DNA from: an uncultured Flavobacteriaceae bacterium
Lineage (GTDB): Bacteria > Bacteroidota > Bacteroidia > Flavobacteriales > Flavobacteriaceae
DNA length: 44,917 bases
Direction of reading: 5' to 3'
NCBI GenBank assembly: GCA_937944485.1
Contig: CALDYU010000030.1
Coordinates: 1-44,917 of the forward strand
Below are positions 24,401 to 30,062 of the stretch, piece after piece; positions within the stretch are counted from its first letter, which is position 1; each line of letters opens with the position of its first letter. The notes below the pieces were generated by a model. It was not told the origin of the DNA. It saw only the letters and a program-made list of their open reading frames with translations, and ran no database searches. Both the position numbers and the translations under genes were made by a program.

Positions 24401-24760
24401 CTCATCACCCTTAAAATCATCAGGAATACCACGTACCTGCCTATTTATTTGCCCTACATTTAGGTTCCAGCCCAAACCGACCCAAGAAGCTTCTTGGTCC
24501 ATGTTTATTCCTGAATCATACGCCAAATTCAGGGGATAACCCCCAACATCCATAACTGGGATGTTATAATTAAAATTTCCTGAAGCCAAATTCACCATAT
24601 CCGAGGTGCCAATAGGCGTGAAAGAATTGAATTCGGGTTGAGAAGGACCACTGGTCAATGCCCATAAACTCATAGGTTGTACCATTGATAAAATCATCTG
24701 AATGGACAGATAACTTACCAATACTTTTGAAAATCTACTTGTTCTAATTTTTTTAATCAT
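18404..24760 (-). CDS. 2118-aa SpvB/TcB-like partner of the RHS protein
   Basis: A long, basic N-terminal signal (about residues 1-35, hydrophobic stretch VLVSYLSIQMILSMVQPMSLWA). Residues about 45-115 read SFTPIGTSDMVNLASGNF, IPVMDVGGYPLNLAYDSG and SWVGLGWNLNVGQINRQVRG. This matches the style of the SpvB/TcB N-terminal segment (prepare-shell, 'GWNL...I.R'). The middle (about 115-1850) is a large beta-rich region without clear YD repeats but with DIWGNYKPNP-type motifs common in Bacteroidetes RHS partner proteins. Around 1905-1945 there is a thrombospondin type-3-like calcium-binding stretch (DADDDQVPDIIDNC, DYDNDGVGDVCDDD). The C-terminus is a beta domain ending in NYVPQYR. The next gene starts 39 bp downstream. 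By analogy with Tc toxins, where B and C form the shell, this could be one shell half; that is inference. Confidence 0.8.
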   Translation of the reverse strand: MIKKIRTSRFSKVLVSYLSIQMILSMVQPMSLWALTSGPSQPEFNSFTPIGTSDMVNLASGNFNYNIPVMDVGGYPLNLAYDSGINMDQEASWVGLGWNLNVGQINRQVRGIPDDFKGDEMLYESSMKDNVTVGVSAQIDGQVFGFETQDGTSKVVDTTQQGVSLGANLKYNNYTGLSFTPSFGLNFDLSDNVTVGMNVQTSATEGATISPRVSAKTKREEDEEKMQGTLNAGVSYNSNRGLSSFNLSAGVSSPFKSGEKVNKNKKEVDGFLNNSLGGFGSVSFENATLTPRKRTAYKDINGTVAVSFGASVWGIDGEAEIAAMGSVQKIKDNTRTEKAFGYEHTGQATPNDVLDYNREKEQIISKTTLALPTTNYTYDLYSVNGQGVAGMFRPYRSQVGQINDEFVEDVSESFQLGVEVESATSFHTGVNFTAAPSRSHTGIWNTRALKNFKQNREDVNEGDGLDYEPVYFKYIGEPRVDQDQELFNDLGGYDPVALEIGGAERSFNKTAENQFRVKRYGDDRIPYYPNSGEEGSLAPITKKFKREQREVRNQTVQKFTADEIDVLYPGDYFGGEINENAEDKGHHTAEIRVLKSDGSTYVFGETAYNLNKEEVTFSTDSNSFDCATGIVNYNSGEDSVNNAAGIDHFYDNVKTPEYAHTYLLSSVLSSDYEDRTGDGPSYDDLGAYTIFEYEALPNNYQWRIPFGNLTASYDAGLNTHPNDQKGSYIYGEKEIKYLKRITTKTHVALFDLSDRKDARGVANRQGQQASTGQSQMMKIDRIRLYSRPEAEAANILDDSPDNDLPITAIKTAHFEYDYELAQNLPNNLGGDLTYNESENQGGKLTLKKVYFTYRASQMGKYTPYIFNYSDFNPEYNLKSYDIWGNYKPNPESMCQTLDAITAPEFPFVQQEDKPLQDDYAGAWSLMNIELPSGGKIELEYESDDYQYVQDREAMQMFKVVGVGESANPTNPDAEQRLYKFNGNNDARYLYLRLPDETTAISSEAFKNKYLKQGENQPIYFRFLMNMTKEGALLESSKDYDYVTGYFKLASVPDDEDDDRSETDIHDIDVFTANGAVYAALPMRWTKMEGGVSGGRFVNPISKAGWYFGRKHLNGWVYGLNQDPGSQNIKDIAEHIVSSFGAITDIFTGPNAKLRANSNLCAQRFNPEKSWIRLSTPKNYKLGGGARIKRLVMKDQWDKMVGVDESQISDDNKRYSREYGQTYEYTLVGGGSSGVATYEPNMSKENPFVEPFFNKGERLIAPKEVSYVEKPFGEQFFPSASVTYSRVTVKNLERTDIKKHATGKVVTEHYTSKDFPTRVDYTNINDKGSFTSNQNQFLLNVVKGLLGAPVEVKNEFALSQGFVVHTNDMNGKEKMQSVYAENADDPISWVRYKYSTKADNEAVLESNLPTIASNGAIHSDKQIGVDYDVVTDFRESYSESRTTGVKGNIVAMFVGPFPVIVPTAFPSISKIENVAHSVITTKVIHTTAQLKEKIAFDLGSRVNTINEAWDAETGQVLLTRTINEYDDEYYNFNFPAYWSYPGMGQASRNIGLTGKLNKSGNIFNLEGESNAGKYLYPGDELLIANADNSSKLWVAETANSGVKLMDENGTILTDLDEVLNFKIVRSGHRNQQLANMASVTLMRNPIKDLSGNFINALDQTSFQQLQVTSDPENIRVINASAVEYDDFWNCQCEFGLPFLPASVESSADLRDTPIENFGFNPFVYNAKGEWRAKKSYAYLTRRHNLDNTLNEKLNTRKEGFFEEFEPFYNLIAGTWQRTVSDSDIENEQKWTFASEVTQYSPYGAELENRDALNRSSSAQYGYNYTLPTAVASNSLYQDMGADGFEDYNFYGTQDGHFDFKESVELVNPAGASISENHAHTGRKSLLVNQGDEAFLQRQLLGEFPEDIDADDDQVPDIIDNCIYTYNPTQLDYDNDGVGDVCDDDAIPRAAEARITQYDKSGFDYRSDSEGKGSAYVYCQAVQSKFIISGKPNAVIPYRVKKARERYDRELGFWAAFINQEIVLSRDSAEEYYGEIVLDATGKAEVSFDIGGKNKDKRRRRWNYQVAASFELLHKQSGVPLRVGDYPTIVIDVKVDDHNCDGLDRTPDFIEYNNYVPQYR

Positions 24761-24771
24761 ATCAACTAGTG

Positions 24772-25362
24772 TTATAATTTTAATGGGGTTTCATTGAATC
24801 TATATTCCAATAAACCGTTACCAAAAAGTTCATCATTGTATAATAAGCGTATATTGTCATCTTCTGGTATTCCTCCAAAATGAAGTAACAATCGCTTAAA
24901 AGGGGCTAGCTTAAAATTACGCTCAAAGGTTACTCCTGCACAAGAAATTGTGTCTCCCAGTGCTGTAATTACCTTAAAATCATTTTCAATTTGAAATGCC
25001 ATGTACTTGACCGAATTCTCATAATCACGATGAGTATATTTACCTTTCAATAAATCATCTTTTGAGCCATGTCGGAATTCCATTTCTATAACACGTTCTT
25101 GTTTATGCTCTTTATAAATGGAGTCTATTTTTGACGGGGTGTTAAAGCCTTCATTTTTGATGATGTAGTATTGAATGGGAACCAAGGTAGCCGTATACCC
25201 AATATTGGAAAAGTTATGTGAAATGGATTTCGATTTCCACCCTACCTGTTCTAAATTGAAGAATTTATAAGATTCATCAACCCGAGCAACCTCTGTATCC
25301 ATCTTACAAGAATAGCTAAATAGAGATGCAGTTAGCACAAGGAAAAAGATAATACCCTTCAT
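24772..25362 (-). CDS. Lipoprotein of unknown function heading the RHS operon
   Basis: A 196-residue protein with a lipoprotein signal peptide (MKGIIFFLVLTASLFSYSC; lipobox SYSC with Cys19). The mature part has mixed alpha/beta character and includes a MEFRHGSKDDLLKGKY stretch and a second Cys near residue 143. I do not recognise a family. Its stop is 11 bp upstream of the start of the 2118-aa SpvB-like gene, so it is almost certainly co-transcribed with it. The context suggests an accessory or anchoring role in assembly or export of the large proteins, or a second periplasmic immunity-type lipoprotein. Neither can be decided from sequence. Confidence 0.75.
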   Translation of the reverse strand: MKGIIFFLVLTASLFSYSCKMDTEVARVDESYKFFNLEQVGWKSKSISHNFSNIGYTATLVPIQYYIIKNEGFNTPSKIDSIYKEHKQERVIEMEFRHGSKDDLLKGKYTHRDYENSVKYMAFQIENDFKVITALGDTISCAGVTFERNFKLAPFKRLLLHFGGIPEDDNIRLLYNDELFGNGLLEYRFNETPLKL

Positions 25363-25369
25363 CTAAGAC

Positions 25370-25402
25370 GTCTTAATAATGGTTAATTGAAATTATTAAG
25401 AC
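25370..25402 (-). other. Intercistronic 11-bp perfect inverted repeat (stem-loop)
   Basis: The arms GTCTTAATAAT (25370-25380) and ATTATTAAGAC (25392-25402) are perfectly complementary around an 11-nt loop. The stem fills the 39-bp gap between the fibre-like gene and the lipoprotein gene, starting inside the fibre gene's TAG stop. It overlaps a second small palindrome, AAGACGTCTT (25365-25374). No T-run follows on the minus strand, so it is not a standard intrinsic terminator. It could cap the 3' end of the upstream cistron or lower downstream expression. Confidence 0.6.
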
Positions 25403-26469
25403 TAATCTTCTTCAAGCTTTGACGCCAAACTAATCAAGCGTTTTTCAAGCTCAAGCATAAAGGCCTCTTGTTCTTTTAAGGTCGTGTTTTGCTCTAAAAT
25501 GTATAAAGTTAACTCCTCAATCTTTTCAAGAAGTTTAAGGTTCATTTCTTTTAAATTAACCCCATTTTTTTGCATTTCGTTGGCTGATGGGATGTTGGGA
25601 AGGTGACCTTCTTTAACAATAAAAGCTTCAACTTCTTCAAGAGTTTTCAAATTGTAATCGTCATAAAACACATAATCTGGTGCTATTGCCCCTAACAGAT
25701 CAACTTTTACTTCTTGTACATGAATCTTGCCCTTTACAGTAAAATCGTAACCTGGGTCATCTACATCGGTGCCAATAGAAATTTTACCATTGGTAATAAA
25801 ATTACCATCTACAGTTGCATTACCCCCAATAGATAATGCCATGTTACTTACTAAACTTGTAGTATTTATGCCTAACTGGCCAGAGCTGAAATCTCCGTAT
25901 ATCAACGGCACTCTAGTTTCGGAATTATTTATATGAAGCCTATTATTTTCTGTTTCAGTGATGCCAGCCTGAAAACCTAAAAAGACATTTCCTGAGCCCG
26001 TAGCATTTCTTCCTGCGAAAGCACCCAAGTAAGAATTTCTAAGTCGATTGTTTGCGCTTAAATCATCCGGACCAATACCAGCAGCATGCCCAATGAATAC
26101 GTTATTATTACCCGTTTGGTTATATCGACCTGCATTTAAGCCAACATATACATTATTGACTCCAGATATATTTTCATTACCTGCGTTAATTCCAAAAAAG
26201 TTATTGTTATTTCCATCAAGATTATTTCTTCCCGCGTTACTTCCGAAAAAAGAGTTGTTTCTTCCGGTTGTATTAAATCTTCCGCTAAATGCACCAAAAA
26301 AACTATTGTTATTTGCTGCCGTAAGTTGGCCTGATCTTGAACCTACAAGTGTGTTATTATTACCTTGTGCACCTGAGTTATCGCCCAAATTGGTTGTATT
26401 GGTTTGCGCTACTACAATAAAAATAAAACAAAGGGTAAAAATTATAAAAAATATACTTTTTTTGGTCAT
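25402..26469 (-). CDS. Repetitive fibre-like surface protein (YadA-head/TMF style)
   Basis: A 355-residue secreted protein: signal peptide about 1-21 (ending VVAQ). Residues about 35-165 consist of a 17-residue tandem repeat of the form NNxFFGxxAGxxNxxG, e.g. NNSFFGAFSGRFNTTG, NNSFFGSNAGRNNLDG and NNVYVGLNAGRYNQTG. This resembles trimeric autotransporter heads and phage tail fibres. A middle segment (about 210-245) has the ALSIGGNATVDGNF/GKISIGT pattern. The C-terminus (about 275-355) carries the Bacteroidetes-typical EGHLPNIPSANEM / LKLLEKIEELTLYILEQ coiled coil. It lacks the catalytic autochaperone motif of S74 peptidases as far as I can see. Likely a trimeric surface fibre. It lies between the secretion locus and the RHS operon, so it may be exported by that machine, or may form the first gene of the RHS transcript. 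Confidence 0.8.
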   Translation of the reverse strand: MTKKSIFFIIFTLCFIFIVVAQTNTTNLGDNSGAQGNNNTLVGSRSGQLTAANNNSFFGAFSGRFNTTGRNNSFFGSNAGRNNLDGNNNNFFGINAGNENISGVNNVYVGLNAGRYNQTGNNNVFIGHAAGIGPDDLSANNRLRNSYLGAFAGRNATGSGNVFLGFQAGITETENNRLHINNSETRVPLIYGDFSSGQLGINTTSLVSNMALSIGGNATVDGNFITNGKISIGTDVDDPGYDFTVKGKIHVQEVKVDLLGAIAPDYVFYDDYNLKTLEEVEAFIVKEGHLPNIPSANEMQKNGVNLKEMNLKLLEKIEELTLYILEQNTTLKEQEAFMLELEKRLISLASKLEED

Positions 26470-26601
26470 GGTTGGTAGTGTTAATTTAGTTTTTTGGTTG
26501 GAATCAAGTTTTATTCAAAAATTTCGTTTATGTTTTTAAGGTGTTGATCTTCATTTCTAAGTTGAATTTTTTAAACCATCAGGTTTTCTGTTTTTTTTTC
26601 T

Positions 26602-26694
26602 TTAGAATATGTTATAAATAATTATATAGGTTTCTAACCTCTTCATCTGAGCGTTAATTTTGTCTGCATTAATTTGGTTCATATTTTTTGTCAT
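26602..26694 (-). CDS. Possible 30-aa micro-ORF
   Basis: Begins MTKNMNQINADKINAQMKR and ends YIIIYNIF before a TAA. Its ATG overlaps the TGA of the preceding 40-codon frame (ATGA), the same overlap arrangement seen in translationally coupled genes. No known family, no clear ribosome-binding site, and AT-rich sequence makes chance frames likely. Confidence 0.2.
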   Translation of the reverse strand: MTKNMNQINADKINAQMKRLETYIIIYNIF

Positions 26695-26813
26695 ATTAAA
26701 CCATTAAAAAGTTTAATATTATAAACATAAAGCGTTTGATTTTCCTTTTGAGAAAAATAAACCCAAAAAAGAAATACTAATAAGAGTAGGATAATTATAA
26801 TAGTTATTGTCAT
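26691..26813 (-). CDS. Possible 40-aa single-span membrane micro-protein
   Basis: The frame encodes an N-terminal hydrophobic helix (MTITIIILLLLVFLFWVYF) followed by SQKENQTLYVYNIKLFNGLI and TGA. A single-pass micro-protein beside a membrane machine is plausible, but the sequence is AT-rich and hydrophobic frames arise easily by chance from T-rich DNA. No Shine-Dalgarno-like site is obvious, although flavobacteria often lack one. Confidence 0.25.
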   Translation of the reverse strand: MTITIIIILLLLVFLFWVYFSQKENQTLYVYNIKLFNGLI

Positions 26814-26920
26814 AAAATAATATACTCTAGTCTTCTTTTAATCCTATTGATGTAGGAAGGTCGTAAATGTATTTGAAAAAAAATTCTTATAAAAATAATT
26901 TGTTAAAAAATTATTGACAT

Positions 26921-27403
26921 TTAATCTTTTACAAAACTTCTTTTCTCTTTACCATTTATGATGTGTATTTCGCTACTCGTGATTTCTTCTATTCTGAGAT
27001 TGGCAATAACAGCTTTTCGATTAACTCTGTGCAATTTGCCATCTATTCTTAGAAGGCCTAAAGGGCCTTTACTTTTTTTCGACTTTACAAACCCTAGATA
27101 TTCTATCTTAGGCCATACCGCTGTTTTCGAAATTTTGGAGATTTTTTTTGTAATACTTTTCTTTGACTTTGTATTCTTCATTTTTGCCTTAACGACCTTG
27201 CCTAAAAAAGGGTCTCTATCAGGAAAATTAAGTGTAATTGTATCTTTTTTTCTGACATCAATAACGGGTACTTCGATTGGCAACTCTACCAAGTATTCTG
27301 GTTCGGTCTGCACAAATAAAGGTGTTATAAATTTGTAAAGTAAGATACCCCATATGCATGCGACTGCAATAATTAGTATCGTATTTAATTTCTTTTTAGG
27401 CAT
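26921..27403 (-). CDS. PilP/GspC-like inner-membrane clamp protein
   Basis: A 160-residue protein with one N-terminal transmembrane helix (about 8-27) and a periplasmic part. Two features suggest the PilP/GspC group. First, there is an RDPF motif at residues 63-66, as in the linker before the homology region of PilP-type proteins. Second, a compact beta domain (about 95-158: WPKIEYLGFV, GPLGLLRIDGKLHRV, ITSSEIHIING) has the 'short beta, GD-like turn, nG at the end' layout of the HR domain. In T2SS, GspC links the inner-membrane platform to the secretin. It is the last gene of the locus, 2 bp after the FN3 lipoprotein gene. It lacks a PDZ domain and a lipobox, so it is closest to a bare GspC/PilP hybrid. 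Assignment is by topology and motif, not strong similarity. Confidence 0.6.
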   Translation of the reverse strand: MPKKKLNTILIIAVACIWGILLYKFITPLFVQTEPEYLVELPIEVPVIDVRKKDTITLNFPDRDPFLGKVVKAKMKNTKSKKSITKKISKISKTAVWPKIEYLGFVKSKKSKGPLGLLRIDGKLHRVNRKAVIANLRIEEITSSEIHIINGKEKRSFVKD

Positions 27404-27405
27404 CT

Positions 27406-28362
27406 TTAATTTACAATAAATGAACCAATCGCGCTATTTGCTCCGACGTTACTGGCAGCGTCTGTTCCTACTACTCTCCAATAATAAGTATCAGGTGTCT
27501 CGAAGGTGTTTGTGAACTCACCATCACTGTTTGTTTCTGTAAGCGTTACGGTGGTAAAACTTTCATCAGTTGAAACTTCCAATGTACCTGTAATATTAGA
27601 TTGAACGCTACCTGTATCTGTGAAGGTCCAAGTGAAGTTAACTTCAGTCGTAGTGGTAAAAACTTGATCTGCCGTTGGGGTATTTAACGCAGGAGCTGGT
27701 GGATCAATAGTATCTAAAAAGAATTTTCGCTGAAAAGGCTTGGTCGCACTATTGGAATTTGAAGCGCTTACCCGCCATCTGTATTCTGAATCTTTGGTAA
27801 TAGTTCCACTTGGAATACTTATAGAAGTAGTTGTTAAACTCTCTTCTTTAAAAATTGACACTTCATTAGCGCCGTCTAAAGAAAATATTTCAAATTCATA
27901 CATATCAGCTGTGCTTATCACTTGCCATGAAAAATCAATCTCCTCGTTATTGAGATAGGTTTTATCTTTTGGTGATTCTAATGTAATAATCTGGTTCGTC
28001 AAATCTAAAGAGGCGACTATTGAAAATGCCGATTCGAATGAAAAAAGACTAACATAAGCAAAATTCTCTCCTCGAACTCGCCAAGTATATTCTCCAGAAT
28101 CTATTTGATAATTAAATATATTTTGCCCTACAAGTGAATCTAAGACGATAAACTGGTTTTTAGCCATAATTTGCACCCTATATTCATCGGCTCCTTCCAA
28201 TTCATTCCAACGTAATTGCACCATATTTCCTTCTACGACCAATCCATCAGACGGGGCAATTATAGAAATTACATCATTAGAGATGTCTTCTTCTAACACA
28301 TCGTCGCATGCCCAAAAAAAGAATGCCAAAGCAACAATGAGATTTCTACTTAATCTTTTCAT
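27406..28362 (-). CDS. Lipoprotein with three FN3/Ig-like modules inside the secretion operon
   Basis: A 318-residue protein with a lipoprotein signal (MKRLSRNLIVALAFFFWAC, Cys19, followed by DD). The mature chain has three beta-sandwich modules of about 95 residues. The first two show the VQLRWNELEGADEYRVQI...YTWRVRG pattern (about 33-117: LRWNELEGADEYRVQI, GEYTWRVRG; about 122-215: FSWQVISTADMYEFEI, SEYRWRVSAS). The third (about 220-318) has NFTWTFTDTGS and YYWRVVGTDAASNVG. These are fibronectin-III-like folds typical of Bacteroidetes extracytoplasmic lipoproteins. Its start overlaps the end of the PilO/GspM-like gene by 17 bp, and the next gene begins 2 bp after its stop, so it belongs to the operon. 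A secretin-pilot, an outer-membrane tether or a substrate-receptor role is possible; none is shown. Confidence 0.8.
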   Translation of the reverse strand: MKRLSRNLIVALAFFFWACDDVLEEDISNDVISIIAPSDGLVVEGNMVQLRWNELEGADEYRVQIMAKNQFIVLDSLVGQNIFNYQIDSGEYTWRVRGENFAYVSLFSFESAFSIVASLDLTNQIITLESPKDKTYLNNEEIDFSWQVISTADMYEFEIFSLDGANEVSIFKEESLTTTSISIPSGTITKDSEYRWRVSASNSNSATKPFQRKFFLDTIDPPAPALNTPTADQVFTTTTEVNFTWTFTDTGSVQSNITGTLEVSTDESFTTVTLTETNSDGEFTNTFETPDTYYWRVVGTDAASNVGANSAIGSFIVN

Positions 28363-28873
28363 AATTCTGAAATATTAACTGTTCGAATAATTTTTTCCTT
28401 TTGGTGCGTGGCACTCTTTCAATATAAAACTTCAAGCTCACCACGCGTGAATAATCAAAATCAGTTTCATAGTGGTAGGTTGCTTCCAGCAAGTTTTTAA
28501 AACTTCCTGAAAGAATGAGTCTGTTGCTGTATATGTTGAAGTAATCATTGTTGGCGGCATGTACTTCCTCAAGTTCGACTAGCTCAGAACCATTTGAGAT
28601 ACTATTAAAGGTATTTAAGATTTCTTGCTGAACGATATCAGCATTCGCAGCTTCTTTACCAATAATCTTATCCAAATAAGCTACTTCGGTTTTCAAAGCC
28701 ATGATTTTGTGCTGCGAGTTGCTTACCTCAGCCAACTTTAGTTTTGACGCCTTTAAGTTTGAGCGGGCATCTAGTGTTATGGAAAAGGATCGCTTGTATG
28801 CGGTAATTCCTAAAACTACCAAAAGAGCAATTAGCGCTATAAATTTTTTCTTAAACGATAAATTTTCAAACAT
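28346..28873 (-). CDS. PilO/GspM-like inner-membrane protein
   Basis: A 175-residue bitopic protein: short cytoplasmic N-terminus, transmembrane helix at about 10-25 (KKFIALIALLVVLGITAY), a periplasmic helical stretch (about 30-90) and a small alpha/beta domain (about 90-165). This is the layout of PilO and GspM, which dimerise with PilN/GspL in the inner-membrane platform. Sequence identity to the named families is not obvious. The call rests on topology, length and gene order: it overlaps the end of the PilN/GspL-like gene by 8 bp, in the PilM-N-O-P order. Confidence 0.65.
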   Translation of the reverse strand: MFENLSFKKKFIALIALLVVLGITAYKRSFSITLDARSNLKASKLKLAEVSNSQHKIMALKTEVAYLDKIIGKEAANADIVQQEILNTFNSISNGSELVELEEVHAANNDYFNIYSNRLILSGSFKNLLEATYHYETDFDYSRVVSLKFYIERVPRTKRKKLFEQLIFQNYEKIK

Positions 28874-30062
28874 CGAAATTTAGTTTTAGACGTATTAGAA
28901 AATTGCTAGTTCTATCCTTCTTACGAAAGTCTACTATTTCAAGATTTTTAATCCATGAGTAGGTTTTTACATTCTTAATCCAATCTGCAAAGGCTTCATT
29001 AGATACTGTTTCTCCCACTATTTCGATGGTGTCATTATTAAAATTTATTCGTTGGCTCGTTTTGATTTTCTCTTTTGGAGAAAATATCTCTAATTCCTCC
29101 AAATTGATTTCTATTGGAACATTCTTGGTGATCTCTGAGATATAAAAGCTTAAGTAGTTACTATTATTCAATCCTGATTCTTTAAGAATAGCCTCTTTAC
29201 TCGATCTATCGTTTTCTAATAATATTAACTTATTGTAGGCAATACTTTCTTCTTCGATCTGTACCTGAAGTTCAATATATTTCTTTTGATAATACCCCAA
29301 GAAAAGGTAGCTTATCAAAAGGGCAATTAAGAATGCCGGCAAGGCAATCATACCAACAGTATTAAATGCTTCCTTGAACTTGAATTCTTCTCGGTTGGTA
29401 AGTAGAAAATCATTTTCAGATTCTATTTTGGGATTTGGAAAAAGGTGATTTAAAAGACTCGCAAAAGGAACGACATCATCAAACGAAATTTTTTCTTCCC
29501 CAATCTGATAAAAGACGTCATCATCTTCATGAGTGAACTTATCAAATTGTATTAAATCGTCTTTGTCAAATTGAAGCTTATAGTCTTTAGAGTATAGTAA
29601 CGATGTCTTTTCTAAGAGAGGTTTTAAACTAGAAAGAACAAATGGCCCGACACTGACATCTACAATAAATAATTGCTGCTTGCTAAATTGATCTAACCTA
29701 TCTTCAATAATAGAATTTCGGATAACCGACGCATAGACGTATTCAGATTGCACCAATTCGTACCAGTAAAAATCGTCTGCATTGGCATTGAACAAGAGTT
29801 TTGATCGATAATTTGGTGTTCGCTCAACCTTCTTAGAAATTATCCCGTTACCTGTAAAAGACAATAGAATGGGAAGATTTTTGGAAAGGCCATTTACAAG
29901 GCTATCAAAATCCTGAATAGTTCGAGAAGACAATATCGACAGATTGTTGTCTTTTCGCTCTATCTCAACAACGCGATATTCCTTTGCGTCTTCATACAAA
30001 CGAACTTCGATGCTCACAAATTTATATGCGCTTTTTATTTTATTTAAAACCTTTTGAATCAT
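28866..30062 (-). CDS. GspL-like (PilM+PilN-type) inner-membrane platform protein
   Basis: A 398-residue protein. The cytoplasmic part (about 1-230) has spaced beta segments and an IVDVSVGPFVLSSL stretch near 133-146, compatible with the degenerate actin-like fold of GspL/PilM. One transmembrane helix lies at about 237-257 (MIALPAFLIALLISYLFLGYY). A coiled-coil stretch follows (about 260-300), then a small PilN-like ferredoxin-type periplasmic domain (about 310-398, with INLEELEIFSPKE and IKNLEIVDFRKKDRTSNFLIRL). Thus the PilM and PilN functions appear fused, as in GspL. Its start codon overlaps the secretin's stop codon, and its 3' end overlaps the PilO-like gene. GspL couples the GspE ATPase to the periplasm. 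I infer the family from topology and neighbours. Confidence 0.7.
   Translation of the reverse strand: MIQKVLNKIKSAYKFVSIEVRLYEDAKEYRVVEIERKDNNLSILSSRTIQDFDSLVNGLSKNLPILLSFTGNGIISKKVERTPNYRSKLLFNANADDFYWYELVQSEYVYASVIRNSIIEDRLDQFSKQQLFIVDVSVGPFVLSSLKPLLEKTSLLYSKDYKLQFDKDDLIQFDKFTHEDDDVFYQIGEEKISFDDVVPFASLLNHLFPNPKIESENDFLLTNREEFKFKEAFNTVGMIALPAFLIALLISYLFLGYYQKKYIELQVQIEEESIAYNKLILLENDRSSKEAILKESGLNNSNYLSFYISEITKNVPIEINLEELEIFSPKEKIKTSQRINFNNDTIEIVGETVSNEAFADWIKNVKTYSWIKNLEIVDFRKKDRTSNFLIRLKLNFDV

Larger units (their letters stand above)
26470..26920. other. 451-bp gap between secretion locus and fibre/RHS block
   Basis: Very AT-rich. I found no convincing TTG-N(17-23)-TAnnTTTG promoter on the minus strand and no strong intrinsic terminator after the last secretion gene. 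The only coding-like signal is a pair of overlapping micro-ORFs listed separately. A weak 5-bp stem (AAACC-ATCA-GGTTT, about 26573-26586) followed on the plus strand by a T-rich run is present but probably not functional. Read-through from the secretion operon into the fibre gene therefore cannot be excluded. Confidence 0.5.

Noticed and set aside
690..24760. A complete Tc toxin (TcA, TcB, TcC)
   Set aside because: No TcA-like pore protein with neuraminidase-like or translocation channel motifs is present; only the SpvB/RHS style parts are seen.
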